The notes: generated by a model from the letters alone, not told the origin. DNA of 64,000 nt from Parahaliea aestuarii (GCF_008064635.1 NZ_VRYZ01000005.1:248001-312000), one strand, 5' to 3'; shown: positions 52,982-63,371, counted from the stretch's first letter. Numbers and translations are program-made.

Positions 52982-53964
52982 ACCTGGAAGGACTGCCCGC
53001 CGTTAGCGCGCCGCTGCCCTGGCACGCCGAGGCCTGGCAGCGCCTCGGCCTGCAGCTGGAGGAGGGGCGCTTTCCCCACGCCCTGTTGCTGGCGGGTTCA
53101 TCTGGTACCGGTAAAGCACGGCTGGCGCTGGCACTGGCCCGCCTGCTGCTGTGCCACGCGCCCAGCGCCGGTCACAACTGCGGCCAGTGTCAGGGGTGCG
53201 AACTCAGCCGCAATGGCACTCACGGTGACTTCCTCTGGCTGCAGCCCGGCGAGAAAAGCCGGGTGGTCAAGATCGATCAGGTGCGTCAGGCGGTTGATTT
53301 CGCTCACTGGACGGCGGGGTTCGGCCAGCGCAAAGTGCTGGTGATCTCCCCGGCCAATGCCATGAATACCAATGCCGCCAATGCTCTGCTCAAGTCACTG
53401 GAGGAGCCTTCGGCGAATACGCATATCCTGCTGGTTTGCGAGCGCCTGCACGGGGTTCCGGCGACCATTCGTTCGCGCTGTCAGATACTGCGCTTCCCGC
53501 TGCCGGCGGCCGAGCCGGCGCTCGCCTGGCTGGACAGTCTTACCGGCGAACGCCGTGTCAGCAGCGAGTTGCTGGAACTGGCGGGTGGCGCACCCCTGCG
53601 CGCGGAAGACTATTTCCGGGATTCATCTGCCGATGCGCGTTTGGCACAGGAAGCTGCCCTGACTGCGGTGCTGGAGGGGCGCGCCACGCCGGTCGAGGCG
53701 GCAGGGAGCCTGGCGGAACTCGCCAATGAGTACTTCCTGGAACTGCTCACCGACGTTGTCGAGAAGCGTATTCGCCAGCTTGGCAAGGGACAGCTCGCCG
53801 ACCAGGGTCGCGCAGGTTTCGGTTTGCTGGATGACCTGCGTCGCATCCAGCGGGCAATGGAGGGAGGCTCCAACCCCAATGCCGCGCTGCTCAGGGAATC
53901 ACTGCTGGAGCAGTTGCGGCAGCAGTTGGGCGCGCCGGCCGCCGGTGCTAAGATGCCGGCATAA
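52978..53964 (+). CDS. holB: DNA polymerase III delta' subunit
   Basis: A 328-residue clamp-loader subunit. The P-loop region is LLAGSSGTGKARLALALA (degenerate, as usual for delta'), then a zinc module with Cys59, Cys68, Cys71 and Cys74. NAMNTNAANALLKSLEEPS and RSRCQILRFPLP are the sensor motifs (SRC in place of the SRx arginine finger). The start at 52978 gives the family N-terminus and the 4-base overlap with tmk; an in-frame start 21 bases earlier is less likely. Confidence 0.95.
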   Translation: MNLEGLPAVSAPLPWHAEAWQRLGLQLEEGRFPHALLLAGSSGTGKARLALALARLLLCHAPSAGHNCGQCQGCELSRNGTHGDFLWLQPGEKSRVVKIDQVRQAVDFAHWTAGFGQRKVLVISPANAMNTNAANALLKSLEEPSANTHILLVCERLHGVPATIRSRCQILRFPLPAAEPALAWLDSLTGERRVSSELLELAGGAPLRAEDYFRDSSADARLAQEAALTAVLEGRATPVEAAGSLAELANEYFLELLTDVVEKRIRQLGKGQLADQGRAGFGLLDDLRRIQRAMEGGSNPNAALLRESLLEQLRQQLGAPAAGAKMPA

Positions 53965-53984
53965 CAGAACAGTCAGGGGTGTCG

Positions 53985-54338
53985 ATGAACGATCAGGCGC
54001 ACAACAGTCGCAACGGAATTCTGTCGCTGACCATCAAGGACAGGGCGGTGCTGTACTCCGCCTATATGCCCTTTCTCACCCACGGGGGCCTGTTCGTGCC
54101 GACCAACAAGTCCTACCAGGTGGGGGATGAGGTATTCATGTTGCTCACCCTGATGGACGAGCCTGAAAAGATCCCGATTGCCGGTAAGGTTGTGTGGGTA
54201 ACTCCCCGGGGTGCCCAGGGCAATCGCACCGCAGGGATAGGGGTGCAATTTTCAGAACAGGACGCGGCAGCCAACGCCAAGATTGAAAATCATCTGGCGG
54301 GTTCGCTCAACTCTGACCGTCCGACCCATACAATGTGA
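53985..54338 (+). CDS. pilZ: PilZ-domain protein
   Basis: A 117-residue PilZ protein of the type IV pilus kind, usually encoded after holB. It has GILSLTIKDRAVLYSAYMPFL and GGLFVPTNKSYQVGDEVFMLL. The N-terminal RxxxR c-di-GMP motif of other PilZ proteins is missing, as in true PilZ, which instead interacts with PilB and FimX. AGGGG lies 6 bases before the ATG. In Pseudomonas tatD follows, but here an AT-rich spacer and GH84 gene follow. Confidence 0.93.
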   Translation: MNDQAHNSRNGILSLTIKDRAVLYSAYMPFLTHGGLFVPTNKSYQVGDEVFMLLTLMDEPEKIPIAGKVVWVTPRGAQGNRTAGIGVQFSEQDAAANAKIENHLAGSLNSDRPTHTM

Positions 54339-54407
54339 GCACTGCGCCATTGTTCCAGTTAATTCTGGATAGTCTTCGCAAGTGGTTGATTTTGCGTTTT
54401 ATATGGC

Positions 54408-54435
54408 AAAAAAAATGGGTCCCGTTTGGGACCCA
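54408..54435 (-). terminator. Orphan rho-independent terminator (minus strand)
   Basis: TGGGTCCC (54416-54423) pairs with GGGACCCA (54428-54435) with loop GTTT. Read on the minus strand the stem is followed by eight Ts. The plus-strand gene pilZ ends 70 bases before, and no protein gene is read toward the hairpin on the minus strand. The stem shares TCCCGTTTGGGA with the tRNA-Ser terminator. Confidence 0.75.
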
Positions 54436-54540
54436 ATAAGACCATTAGGAGTGAAACATAAAGGAATTGCTTCCCTCAGGAGCATTGGGTGTGCTCCGGT
54501 GACTGCTCGTTTGAACTAGGGGATAAGCAGCCACATTTCT
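54408..54540 (-). ncRNA. Candidate small RNA ending at the orphan terminator
   Basis: The minus-strand sequence ahead of the terminator forms another stem, GGAGCA-CACCCAA-TGCTCC (about 54479-54497), with unpaired AT-rich segments between the two. A transcript of roughly 100-130 bases is plausible. I cannot place a convincing promoter, and I do not recognise the family. The limits given are approximate. Confidence 0.3.
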
Positions 54541-54659
54541 AGTATCGCTCAATTACGGCAATTTTCCACAGCCTATTCCCGCGATTTTTAGCTTATTTTG
54601 AAATATTGAAATAACAGCAAATTATATTTCGATATAAGCTCCTGGAATGTCAATTATTA

Positions 54660-55754
54660 ATGAATAACATTAGAAATGAAAAACAAGAAATTGAAATAAA
54701 AGAAAAAAATAACTTTCTTGTCGGTGTTGTTGAAGGTTTTTACGGCCGTGTCTGGCGGGATGCCGATCGCCGGGCCTATGCCGAACTGATGCCCGCCATG
54801 GGGCTCAATGCCTATCTTTACTGCCCCAAGGCCGACCCCTGGCTGCGCAGGCAGTGGCAGGATCACTGGCCGCCAGCCGAGTGGCGCCAGCTCTGTGCCC
54901 TCGGGCAGCATTTCCGCCAACGCGATCTGCATTTCGGTGTCGGTCTGTCTCCCTTTGCCCTGTATCGACACTACGGCGAGGCAGAGCGACGTCAGCTGCG
55001 TGACAAGGTGCTGCGCCTTGCCGATCTCGATGCGTCGCTGCTCGCCGTGCTGTTTGATGACATGCCTGGCGATGTCGCTGACCTCGCCGAACGGCAGGCG
55101 CAGATTCTCGCCGACATCCGCCACTGGTTGCCGGAGATGCGATTGCTGATGTGCCCGACCTACTATTCCACCGATCCGGTGCTGGAGAAGCACTTTGGTG
55201 CCATGCCCCCAGGTTACTGGGAGCAGTTGGGCGTGTCGGTGAGTGAGGATGTCGATATCTTCTGGACCGGGAGCCGTGTTTGCGCAGAGCGCATCGGCGC
55301 GGAAGAGCTGCTGGACATGGGAGAGCTTCTGCGCAGGCCTCCGACCCTGTGGGATAACTATCCGGTCAATGATGGCGCCGTGCGCAGCAAGCATCTCTAT
55401 AGTGAGCCACTGCCCGGACGCGAGCCGGGCATGGGAGCTGCGCTGCGCGGACATTTCTGCAACCCGATGAACCAGGCGTGGTTATCGCTGCCGGCCCTGC
55501 GCGGCCTGGCGGAACTGTATCGCACCGACAGGCTGCCGCCGGACTGGGAGCAATCGCTACTGGGCAGTGCCTGCTGGCAGCGTCTGCAGCGCGACGGCAG
55601 GCGTTTCCAGGAGCAGGGGCTGGACGCGCTGGGCGATAGCGAGCGCCAGCGCCTGGCCGCCGAGTACGCCGGGCTTCCGGGTGCTGCTGCAGCAGAGGTG
55701 GCCGCCTGGTTGCGCGGTGAATATACTTTCGACCCCGCCTGCCTGACGGACTGA
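54660..55754 (+). CDS. GH84 family beta-N-acetylglucosaminidase (O-GlcNAcase-like)
   Basis: A 364-residue glycoside hydrolase. VVEGFYGRVWRD (23-34) is the GH84 opening motif, FDDMPGD gives the catalytic pair Asp133-Asp134, and LWDNYPVNDG is the substrate-binding strand. These enzymes remove N-acetylglucosamine by substrate-assisted catalysis. Most bacterial relatives are secreted; this one has no signal peptide and is only the catalytic barrel plus a short tail, so it should act in the cytoplasm. The first 22 residues come from an A-rich segment unlike the rest. It is followed after 3 bases by a sugar-phosphate isomerase-like gene. Confidence 0.88.
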   Translation: MNNIRNEKQEIEIKEKNNFLVGVVEGFYGRVWRDADRRAYAELMPAMGLNAYLYCPKADPWLRRQWQDHWPPAEWRQLCALGQHFRQRDLHFGVGLSPFALYRHYGEAERRQLRDKVLRLADLDASLLAVLFDDMPGDVADLAERQAQILADIRHWLPEMRLLMCPTYYSTDPVLEKHFGAMPPGYWEQLGVSVSEDVDIFWTGSRVCAERIGAEELLDMGELLRRPPTLWDNYPVNDGAVRSKHLYSEPLPGREPGMGAALRGHFCNPMNQAWLSLPALRGLAELYRTDRLPPDWEQSLLGSACWQRLQRDGRRFQEQGLDALGDSERQRLAAEYAGLPGAAAAEVAAWLRGEYTFDPACLTD

Positions 55755-55757
55755 CAC

Positions 55758-57053
55758 TTGCGACACACCATTACCCCGAGCCCTGTGCTGCATTACTGCC
55801 AGGGAGAGCCACAGCAGGCTCTGGCTGGCTGGCAGCCAGAGCGGCTGCCAGCACTGCTGCTGGTGGATTTCGAATTGCCTCAATACTGGCTGCAGGGCTC
55901 GCCCCCTGTGGCGCTGACGGCACTCTACCTGAAAGACGGCGAGGGGCTTCGTGTCAGCGTGACCGACGCCACCCTTGCCGCCACTGACGGCCTGTCGGTG
56001 CGGGACCAGTTCTCACTGTGGCTTGAGCGGCACCAGCTCCCCGCATTTGATCCGACACAGGCGCTGACCCTGTCGCCGCGCCATATCCCCAAGCCCTGGG
56101 GGCAGGAGATCTGGTTCACCGGGGTGGAGGAGCGGGGTGTCTGTGCATTTGCTGCCGAGGGCAGTGAGCTGCCAATTCCCTGGCTGCAGGCAGCAATGCC
56201 CGCCAATGCGGCGGGGGAGCCGGGCAGGGGGCTGGTATTGTTGAAAATACTCGATCCGCTGCCGGAGCCAGTGCGAGGCGACCTTTACTTTGAGTTGCAC
56301 GAGCAAAAGCGGGAGGTCTATGTGGTGACGCACATTGACCGCCAGGCCTGGCCCGACGGCGTGGGCGCTATTCGCTATGGCTTTGACCCCGCTGTGCGGG
56401 CCGGCTTCCCCAGCGACGAGGACTTTCGTGGTGCCTATCTCGAGGCGGTTGCGGACTACGAGGGGGTGCGGCGGCAGATCGATGCGCTGCCGCCGGAGTT
56501 GTCGCCCTCCGCAGAGGTACTGGCGCAGGAAGCCCGGCTTCGCGCCGCGATGGACCGCTTCACCTTCCTGCGCCCCCTGCAGGTGGGCGATGTCATCAAG
56601 GTACCGCTGCGCCTGCCGCATTCACTGCAGCACGGTGTACGTACCGTGGAATTCCAGACCCCGGTGTACGAGCGTAAAATCCTCTCCTTCGCCCAGCGGG
56701 TGCTGACCCAGGATCACTGGGATACCCGCGAGGCCGCCGAGGTAATGCAACTGGCACCGCCTGCGCAGGAGCCTTTTGAGCTGTTACAGCAAGCGGCGCA
56801 GCTGCAGGTTGAGCGCATTGTCGACTTCGAGGATTTTGAAGTACAGCGAGCGACCCTGGAGGCGGGCGCCTCGATGTCGCTGGAGGCTGCCGACAGCTAT
56901 CTTCTGGCGATGGTGGTCAGCGGCGCGCTGCATCTGGGAGAGCGCGTCTTTGGGCCCGGCGAGGCCTTGTTGCTGCCGCAACGAGATGCGATTTACCAGG
57001 CCGGGGCCGGCGCTGCGGAGCCTCTGGTTATGCTGCTGGCGAGGCCGCGCTGA
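55758..57053 (+). CDS. Phosphomannose isomerase-like cupin protein
   Basis: A 431-residue protein with two cupin-type regions. IPKPWGQEIWFTGVEERG (about 110-127) is the type I phosphomannose isomerase-like entry, ELHEQKREVYVVTHID supplies candidate metal ligands, and LPHSLQHGVRTVEFQTPVYE resembles the C-terminal metal/substrate block of that family. The N-terminal 90 residues are not recognised. TTG start 3 bases after the GH84 gene. It might handle the sugar released by the hydrolase, but sugar specificity is not visible. Confidence 0.7.
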   Translation: MRHTITPSPVLHYCQGEPQQALAGWQPERLPALLLVDFELPQYWLQGSPPVALTALYLKDGEGLRVSVTDATLAATDGLSVRDQFSLWLERHQLPAFDPTQALTLSPRHIPKPWGQEIWFTGVEERGVCAFAAEGSELPIPWLQAAMPANAAGEPGRGLVLLKILDPLPEPVRGDLYFELHEQKREVYVVTHIDRQAWPDGVGAIRYGFDPAVRAGFPSDEDFRGAYLEAVADYEGVRRQIDALPPELSPSAEVLAQEARLRAAMDRFTFLRPLQVGDVIKVPLRLPHSLQHGVRTVEFQTPVYERKILSFAQRVLTQDHWDTREAAEVMQLAPPAQEPFELLQQAAQLQVERIVDFEDFEVQRATLEAGASMSLEAADSYLLAMVVSGALHLGERVFGPGEALLLPQRDAIYQAGAGAAEPLVMLLARPR

Positions 57054-57059
57054 GGGCGG

Positions 57060-57088
57060 TTGAACCGCTGCCGCCTTTGTGGCAGAAT
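57060..57088 (+). promoter_or_regulatory. Possible promoter of tRNA-Leu(UAG)-tig
   Basis: TTGAAC (57060-57065) and CAGAAT (57083-57088) are 17 bases apart, followed by a GC-rich discriminator. The tRNA starts about 120 bases later. A second AT-rich promoter-like stretch is at 57110-57150. Confidence 0.4.
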
Positions 57089-57216
57089 CTGCGCCCTTGT
57101 AACTGCCCCCAGTTGCAGCTTTGCCGGCCTTTTATTATTGAATAATCAATCGCTTAGGGCGCATTTGTGAAGGCGCCTCCAGCGTGTTGCCGGCCGCCCG
57201 GGTGGCAGTGCAATGC

Positions 57217-57301
57217 GCGGAAGTGGTGGAATTGGTAGACACGCTAGATTTAGGTTCTAGTGCAGCAATGTGTGGGGGTTCAAGTCCCCCCTTCCGCACC
57301 A
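57217..57301 (+). tRNA. leuW: tRNA-Leu, anticodon UAG
   Basis: An 85-nucleotide class II tRNA. The acceptor GCGGAAG pairs with CTTCCGC, and CCA is encoded. The anticodon arm CTAGA / TTTAGGT / TCTAG has anticodon TAG. A long variable arm and GGGGGTTCAAGTCCCCC follow. It lies directly before tig, as in Pseudomonas, and marks the right edge of the GH84 pair. Confidence 0.96.
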
Positions 57302-57405
57302 GTTTATTCCCGCCGGGGCCGAGCGGCATGATGATGCCGGGGAGATCGCCGGCTCGATTACAGGGGCGCACGCGCCCAACGAATTCAGGATTGTGAGGAT
57401 CTACC

Positions 57406-58728
57406 ATGCAGGTATCTATTGAAACGACTTCCAAGCTGGAGCGTCGCCTGACCGTCGGCGTACCCGCGGCCCGGGTCGACAGCGAAGTCGATTCCCGACT
57501 GCAGAAAGCTGCCGGCAATGTGCGCCTGCCGGGCTTCCGCCCTGGCAAGGTACCGATGAAAGTCATGCGCCAGCGCTTTGGCGCCGGTGTGCGCCAGGAA
57601 GTGCTGGGCGAAGTTATGAGCCAGTCCTTCCAGGAAGCCGTGGTGCAGGAAAAGCTGCGCCCCGCCGGCCAGCCCAACATCGAACCGAAGAATCTCGATG
57701 CCGGCAAGGACCTGGAGTACATCGCAACGTTTGAAGTGTTCCCTGAAGTCGAACTGGCAGAGATGACCGGTTTCAACATCGAAAAGCCGGTGGCAGAAGT
57801 CAGCGACGAAGATGTGTCCAACATTATCGAAGTATTCCGCAAGCAGCAGGGCAGCTGGAATACCGTTGAGCGCGCCGCCGAGGAAGGTGACAAGGTCAAT
57901 ATCGACTACGCCGGCACCCGCGACGGCGAGGCCTTCGAAGGTGGCAGCGCAGAGGGCTCCGACCTGGAGCTGGGTTCTGGTCGCATGATCCCCGGCTTCG
58001 AGGACGGCATCGTCGGCATGAAGGCCGGTGATGAGAAAACCCTGTCCCTGACCTTCCCCGAGGACTACCACAGCGAAGAGCTCAAGGGCGCCGCTGTCGA
58101 GTTCGCGGTCAAGGTAAACAGCGTAACCGCCCTGGAGCCAGCAGAACTGAACGAAGACCTGTTCAAGCTCTACGGTGTGGAAGAGGGTGGGGAAGCGCAG
58201 TTCCGCAAGGAAGTCGCCGAGAACATGAGCCGCGAGCTCAAGAACGCCGTGGAAGGCAAGGTCAAGCAGCAGGTGATGGACGCTGTCGTTGCCGCTCACG
58301 AAGGGCTGGAAGTGCCCAAGGCCCTGATCGCCCAGGAAGTGAATGTGCTGCGCAACCAGATGTTCCAGCAGTTCGGTGGCGCCGCCGGCCAGAACCTGGA
58401 CCTGAAGTCCCTGTTGCCCGACGACATGTTCACTGAAAACGCGGAGCGCCGGGTCAAGCTGGGCCTGATCCTGTCGGAAATGATCAGCAAGTTTGAACTG
58501 AAGGCAGACGCCGACAAGGTGCGCAGCACCATCGAGGATATGGCTTCTACCTATCAGGAGCCCGAAGAAGTGGTGAACTGGTATTACGCCAATCCGGAGC
58601 AGCTGTCTTCAGTGGAATCCAAGGTACTTGAGGACGCGGTGGTTGAAAAACTGCTGGAGAATGCCCAAATTACCGAGAAGGAGTGCAGCTATCAGGAGGC
58701 CATCGGGCAGGCACAGCCCCAGGCCTGA
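57406..58728 (+). CDS. tig: Trigger factor
   Basis: A 440-residue ribosome-bound chaperone and peptidyl-prolyl isomerase. The ribosome-docking loop is GFRPGKVPMKVMRQRFG (near 44-60). An FKBP-like domain spans about 150-245 (GDKVNIDYAGTRDGEAFEGG), and the helical C-terminal arms follow. It precedes the clpP-clpX-lon protease genes in the conserved order, linking folding of new chains to degradation. GTGAGGAT precedes the ATG. Confidence 0.97.
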   Translation: MQVSIETTSKLERRLTVGVPAARVDSEVDSRLQKAAGNVRLPGFRPGKVPMKVMRQRFGAGVRQEVLGEVMSQSFQEAVVQEKLRPAGQPNIEPKNLDAGKDLEYIATFEVFPEVELAEMTGFNIEKPVAEVSDEDVSNIIEVFRKQQGSWNTVERAAEEGDKVNIDYAGTRDGEAFEGGSAEGSDLELGSGRMIPGFEDGIVGMKAGDEKTLSLTFPEDYHSEELKGAAVEFAVKVNSVTALEPAELNEDLFKLYGVEEGGEAQFRKEVAENMSRELKNAVEGKVKQQVMDAVVAAHEGLEVPKALIAQEVNVLRNQMFQQFGGAAGQNLDLKSLLPDDMFTENAERRVKLGLILSEMISKFELKADADKVRSTIEDMASTYQEPEEVVNWYYANPEQLSSVESKVLEDAVVEKLLENAQITEKECSYQEAIGQAQPQA

Positions 58729-58743
58729 AGTCGCACTCTCCCC

Positions 58744-58764
58744 GGGGCGGCCCACGGCCGCCCC
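58744..58764. terminator. GC-rich hairpin between tig and clpP
   Basis: GGGGCGGCC (58744-58752) pairs exactly with GGCCGCCCC (58756-58764) around CAC. There is no T-tract, so it may be a pause or an mRNA-end stabiliser rather than a full terminator. Confidence 0.4.
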
Positions 58765-58798
58765 TGTACAGCCATAATCCATCGACGGGGACGCGTTC

Positions 58799-59443
58799 AT
58801 GCCTTCTTACCAGCCGCAAGGTACCAACCAGAACACCATCACCAACCTGGGTCTTATTCCGATGGTGGTCGAACAGACCTCCCGGGGCGAGCGTTCCTAC
58901 GACATCTATTCCCGTCTGCTCAAGGAACGGGTGATTTTTGCGGTGGGGCCGGTCGAGGATCATATGGCCAACCTGATCGTGGCCCAGCTGCTGTTCCTTG
59001 AGTCGGAAAACCCCGACAAGGATATTCACCTCTATATCAACTCGCCCGGTGGTTCGGTCACAGCTGGTCTGTCCATCTATGACACCATGCAGTTCATCAA
59101 GCCCGATGTGAGCACCATGTGCATTGGCCAGGCCGCGTCCATGGGGGCCTTCCTGCTCAGTGGCGGCGCCAAGGGCAAGCGGTACTGCCTGCCGAATGCC
59201 CGCACCATGATTCACCAGCCCAGCGGTGGCGCCCAGGGCCAGGCGACCGATATCGACATCCACGCCAGGGAAATCCTCATCATCCGGGAGCGCCTCAACC
59301 AGCTGATGGCGGAACACACCGGGCAGGACCTTGCCACCATCGAGCGCGACACCGAGCGCGATCGCTTTATGAATGCCCAGCAGAGCAAGGAGTACGGCCT
59401 GATCGACGAAGTTGTGAGCAGTCGCAGCGCGCCGGCCACCTGA
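58799..59443 (+). CDS. clpP: ATP-dependent Clp protease proteolytic subunit
   Basis: A 214-residue serine peptidase forming the 14-mer chamber used with ClpX and ClpA. The catalytic residues are Ser114 ([12 protein letters not shown]), His139 ([12 protein letters not shown]) and an Asp near 188 ([10 protein letters not shown]). The handle region and N-terminal processing site are as in E. coli. clpX follows after 110 bases with its own heat-shock promoter. Confidence 0.97.
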   Translation: MPSYQPQGTNQNTITNLGLIPMVVEQTSRGERSYDIYSRLLKERVIFAVGPVEDHMANLIVAQLLFLESENPDKDIHLYINSPGGSVTAGLSIYDTMQFIKPDVSTMCIGQAASMGAFLLSGGAKGKRYCLPNARTMIHQPSGGAQGQATDIDIHAREILIIRERLNQLMAEHTGQDLATIERDTERDRFMNAQQSKEYGLIDEVVSSRSAPAT

Positions 59444-59473
59444 TTTCCCTGCCTGGCGAGGGGTTTTTCCGGG

Positions 59474-59502
59474 CTTGCAATGCGCGGTAAAAACCCCCAT
59501 CT
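59474..59502 (+). promoter_or_regulatory. Sigma-32 (heat-shock) promoter of clpX
   Basis: CTTGCAA (59474-59480) and CCCCATCT (59495-59502) are 14 bases apart, matching the sigma-32 consensus CTTGAAA/CCCCATNT with one mismatch. It lies 52 bases before clpX. It overlaps an inverted repeat, GGGGTTTTT (59460-59468) with AAAAACCCC (59489-59497). Confidence 0.75.
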
Positions 59503-59553
59503 TTAGGGCGTATCAAGCGCCAAGACCCGAACGGAAGTATGTAGGTCGATTGA

Positions 59554-60843
<1,290 letters not shown>

Positions 60844-60891
60844 CGCCTGCGGGTCCGGCCTGCGCCGGGCCCGGGCATTTGCTGCAGTCCC

Positions 60892-60919
60892 CTTGTAGCG
60901 GGGCCATTGGCCCCCATAT
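60892..60919 (+). promoter_or_regulatory. Sigma-32 (heat-shock) promoter of lon
   Basis: CTTGTAG (60892-60898) and CCCCATAT (60912-60919) are 13 bases apart, a near-perfect heat-shock promoter. It lies 41 bases before the lon ATG, in a 116-base gap after clpX. Confidence 0.8.
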
Positions 60920-60959
60920 AAGGCTGTAAGCCTCGGACTTCCTCAACCCGGAGATATAT

Positions 60960-63371
60960 ATGGGTTCCCCTTCTGTCGTCGAACTTCCCCTGCTGCCCCT
61001 GCGTGATGTGGTGGTGTACCCCCACATGGTGCTGCCTCTGTTCGTGGGTCGGGAAAAATCCATCGAGGCCCTGGAGGACGCCATGGCCAGCGACAAGCAG
61101 GTTCTGCTGGTCGCCCAGCGCGATGCTGCCGATGACAATCCCGGCGCCGACGATATCTACCAGGTTGGTACTGTCTCCAACATTCTGCAGTTGCTGAAGC
61201 TGCCTGACGGCACCATCAAGGTGCTGGTGGAAGGCGGCTATCGCGCGGTGATCGACGCGGTGGACGACGATGGCCGCTTTGCTGTCGCCGGTGTGCGCGA
61301 AATCGAGAGCGACGAAATTCCAGAAGACGAAGCCGAGGGCCTGCTGCGCTCGACGGTTGGCCAGTTCGAGAAGTATGTCAACCTGAGCAAGAAAGTGCCG
61401 GCTGAGGTGCTGACCTCACTCACCGGCATCGACGAGCCGGGTCGACTGGCCGACACCATTGCCGCCCACATGAGCGTCGATCTGGAGGAAAAGCAGAAGA
61501 TCCTCGAGATGGCCAACATCCGCACCCGCCTCGAGCACCTGATGGGCCTGATGGAGGCGGAGATCGACCTGTTCCAGGTGGAAAAGCGCATTCGCGGTCG
61601 CGTCAAGAAGCAGATGGAAAAGAGCCAGCGCGAGTACTACCTCAACGAGCAGATGAAAGCGATCCAGAAAGAGCTGGGCGAGATGGACGAGGCGCCCAAC
61701 GAACTGGATGAACTGCAGGGGCGTATCGACGCGGCGAAAATGCCGGAAGAGGCGAAGGTTAAAGCCGAAACCGAACTGGGCAAACTGAAGATGATGTCGC
61801 CCATGTCCGCGGAGGCTTCGGTGGTGCGCAGCTACATCGACTGGATGGTATCGGTGCCCTGGGCCAAACGCAGCAAGGTCAAGCATGACCTCAAGGGTGC
61901 GACCGAGATTCTCAACGCAGATCACTACGGCCTGGAAGAGGTGAAGGAGCGCATTCTCGAATACCTGGCGGTGCAGAAGCGTGTGCGCAAGGTCAAGGGT
62001 CCGGTGCTGTGCCTGGTCGGTCCGCCCGGCGTCGGTAAAACCTCTCTGGGGGAATCACTGGCGCGCGCGACCAACCGCAAGTTTGTGCGCATGGCCCTGG
62101 GTGGCGTGCGTGACGAGGCCGAGATTCGCGGCCACAGACGCACCTATATCGGTTCCATGCCCGGCAAACTGCTGCAGAAAATGGCCAAGGCCGGAGTGCG
62201 CAATCCGCTGTTCCTGCTGGACGAAATCGACAAGATGGGCATGGATCATCGCGGCGACCCGGCTTCAGCGTTGCTGGAAGTCCTGGACCCCGAGCAGAAC
62301 CACGCGTTCAACGACCATTACCTGGAGGTGGATTACGACCTCTCCGATGTGATGTTTGTCTGCACCTCCAACACCATGAATATCCCCGGCCCGCTACTGG
62401 ACCGGATGGAAGTCATCCGTATCCCCGGTTATACCGAAGACGAGAAGGTCAATATCGCGCTGCGCTATCTGCTGCCCAAGCAAATCAAGCAGAACGGCTT
62501 GAAGAAGGGCGAAATCGAGGTGCCGGAAGCGACCCTTCTCGACATTATTCGTTACTACACCCGCGAGGCCGGCGTGCGCGCCCTTGAGCGCGAGATCGCC
62601 AAGCTCTGTCGCAAGATCGTCAAGGCCATTGCCCTGGAGCAGCAGGGCGACAGTGCCGTCGTTGAACGGGACATGCTGGCGGATTTGCTGGGGGTGCGGA
62701 AATTCAACTACGGCATCGCCGAGGAAGAGAACAAGATCGGCCAGGTGACCGGCCTGGCCTGGACGTCTGTCGGTGGTGAGTTACTGACCATCGAAGCCGT
62801 GTCGGTGGCCGGCAAGGGGCGCCACGTCAAAACCGGTTCCCTCGGTGATGTGATGCAAGAATCGATACAGGCTGCTACCACCGTGGTGCGCAGTCGCTCC
62901 CAGTTGCTGGGTATCAACGCCAGTTACCACGAGAAGCACGATGTGCATATTCACGTGCCGGAAGGGGCGACACCGAAGGACGGCCCCAGCGCCGGTATTG
63001 CCATGTGTACGGCGCTGGTCTCAGTCTGTACCGGTATTGCAGTGCGCGCCGATGTCGCCATGACGGGAGAGATCACCCTGCGCGGGGAAGTGTTACCGAT
63101 CGGTGGGTTGAAGGAAAAACTGCTGGCAGCGCGTCGCGGCGGCATAAAGACCGTGATCATTCCGAAAGAGAATGAGCGCGACTTGAAAGAGGTGCCTGAC
63201 AATATCAAGGCGCACCTGGATATCCGGCCGGTCAAGTGGATTGATGAAGTGCTGACCATCGCGCTGGAGCAGATGCCGGAGCCCCTGAGTGACGAAGAGT
63301 ACCTCGCCGGCACGATGGCGGCGGGCAAAGACGACGAACAGAGCGAGCAAAACCGGATAAATACGCATTAA
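60960..63371 (+). CDS. lon: ATP-dependent protease La (Lon)
   Basis: An 803-residue AAA+ serine protease degrading misfolded and regulatory proteins. The N-terminal substrate domain starts LPLLPLRDVVVYPHMVLPLF. A coiled-coil region spans about 190-300. Walker A is GPPGVGKTS near 355, Walker B LFLLDEIDKMG, and the protease domain holds the Ser-Lys dyad in PKDGPSAGIAMCTAL (Ser near 680) and the downstream GGLKEKLLAA (Lys). GGAGA precedes the ATG. A sigma-32 promoter drives it. Confidence 0.97.
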   Translation: MGSPSVVELPLLPLRDVVVYPHMVLPLFVGREKSIEALEDAMASDKQVLLVAQRDAADDNPGADDIYQVGTVSNILQLLKLPDGTIKVLVEGGYRAVIDAVDDDGRFAVAGVREIESDEIPEDEAEGLLRSTVGQFEKYVNLSKKVPAEVLTSLTGIDEPGRLADTIAAHMSVDLEEKQKILEMANIRTRLEHLMGLMEAEIDLFQVEKRIRGRVKKQMEKSQREYYLNEQMKAIQKELGEMDEAPNELDELQGRIDAAKMPEEAKVKAETELGKLKMMSPMSAEASVVRSYIDWMVSVPWAKRSKVKHDLKGATEILNADHYGLEEVKERILEYLAVQKRVRKVKGPVLCLVGPPGVGKTSLGESLARATNRKFVRMALGGVRDEAEIRGHRRTYIGSMPGKLLQKMAKAGVRNPLFLLDEIDKMGMDHRGDPASALLEVLDPEQNHAFNDHYLEVDYDLSDVMFVCTSNTMNIPGPLLDRMEVIRIPGYTEDEKVNIALRYLLPKQIKQNGLKKGEIEVPEATLLDIIRYYTREAGVRALEREIAKLCRKIVKAIALEQQGDSAVVERDMLADLLGVRKFNYGIAEEENKIGQVTGLAWTSVGGELLTIEAVSVAGKGRHVKTGSLGDVMQESIQAATTVVRSRSQLLGINASYHEKHDVHIHVPEGATPKDGPSAGIAMCTALVSVCTGIAVRADVAMTGEITLRGEVLPIGGLKEKLLAARRGGIKTVIIPKENERDLKEVPDNIKAHLDIRPVKWIDEVLTIALEQMPEPLSDEEYLAGTMAAGKDDEQSEQNRINTH

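Larger units (their letters stand above)
54339..54659. other. AT-rich intergenic region before the GH84 gene
   Basis: This 321-base gap is clearly richer in A and T than its surroundings, especially 54,590-54,720. It has no reading frame I can support on either strand. It contains the minus-strand terminator and candidate small RNA listed separately, and AT-rich promoter-like sequence before the GH84 gene. Confidence 0.6.
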
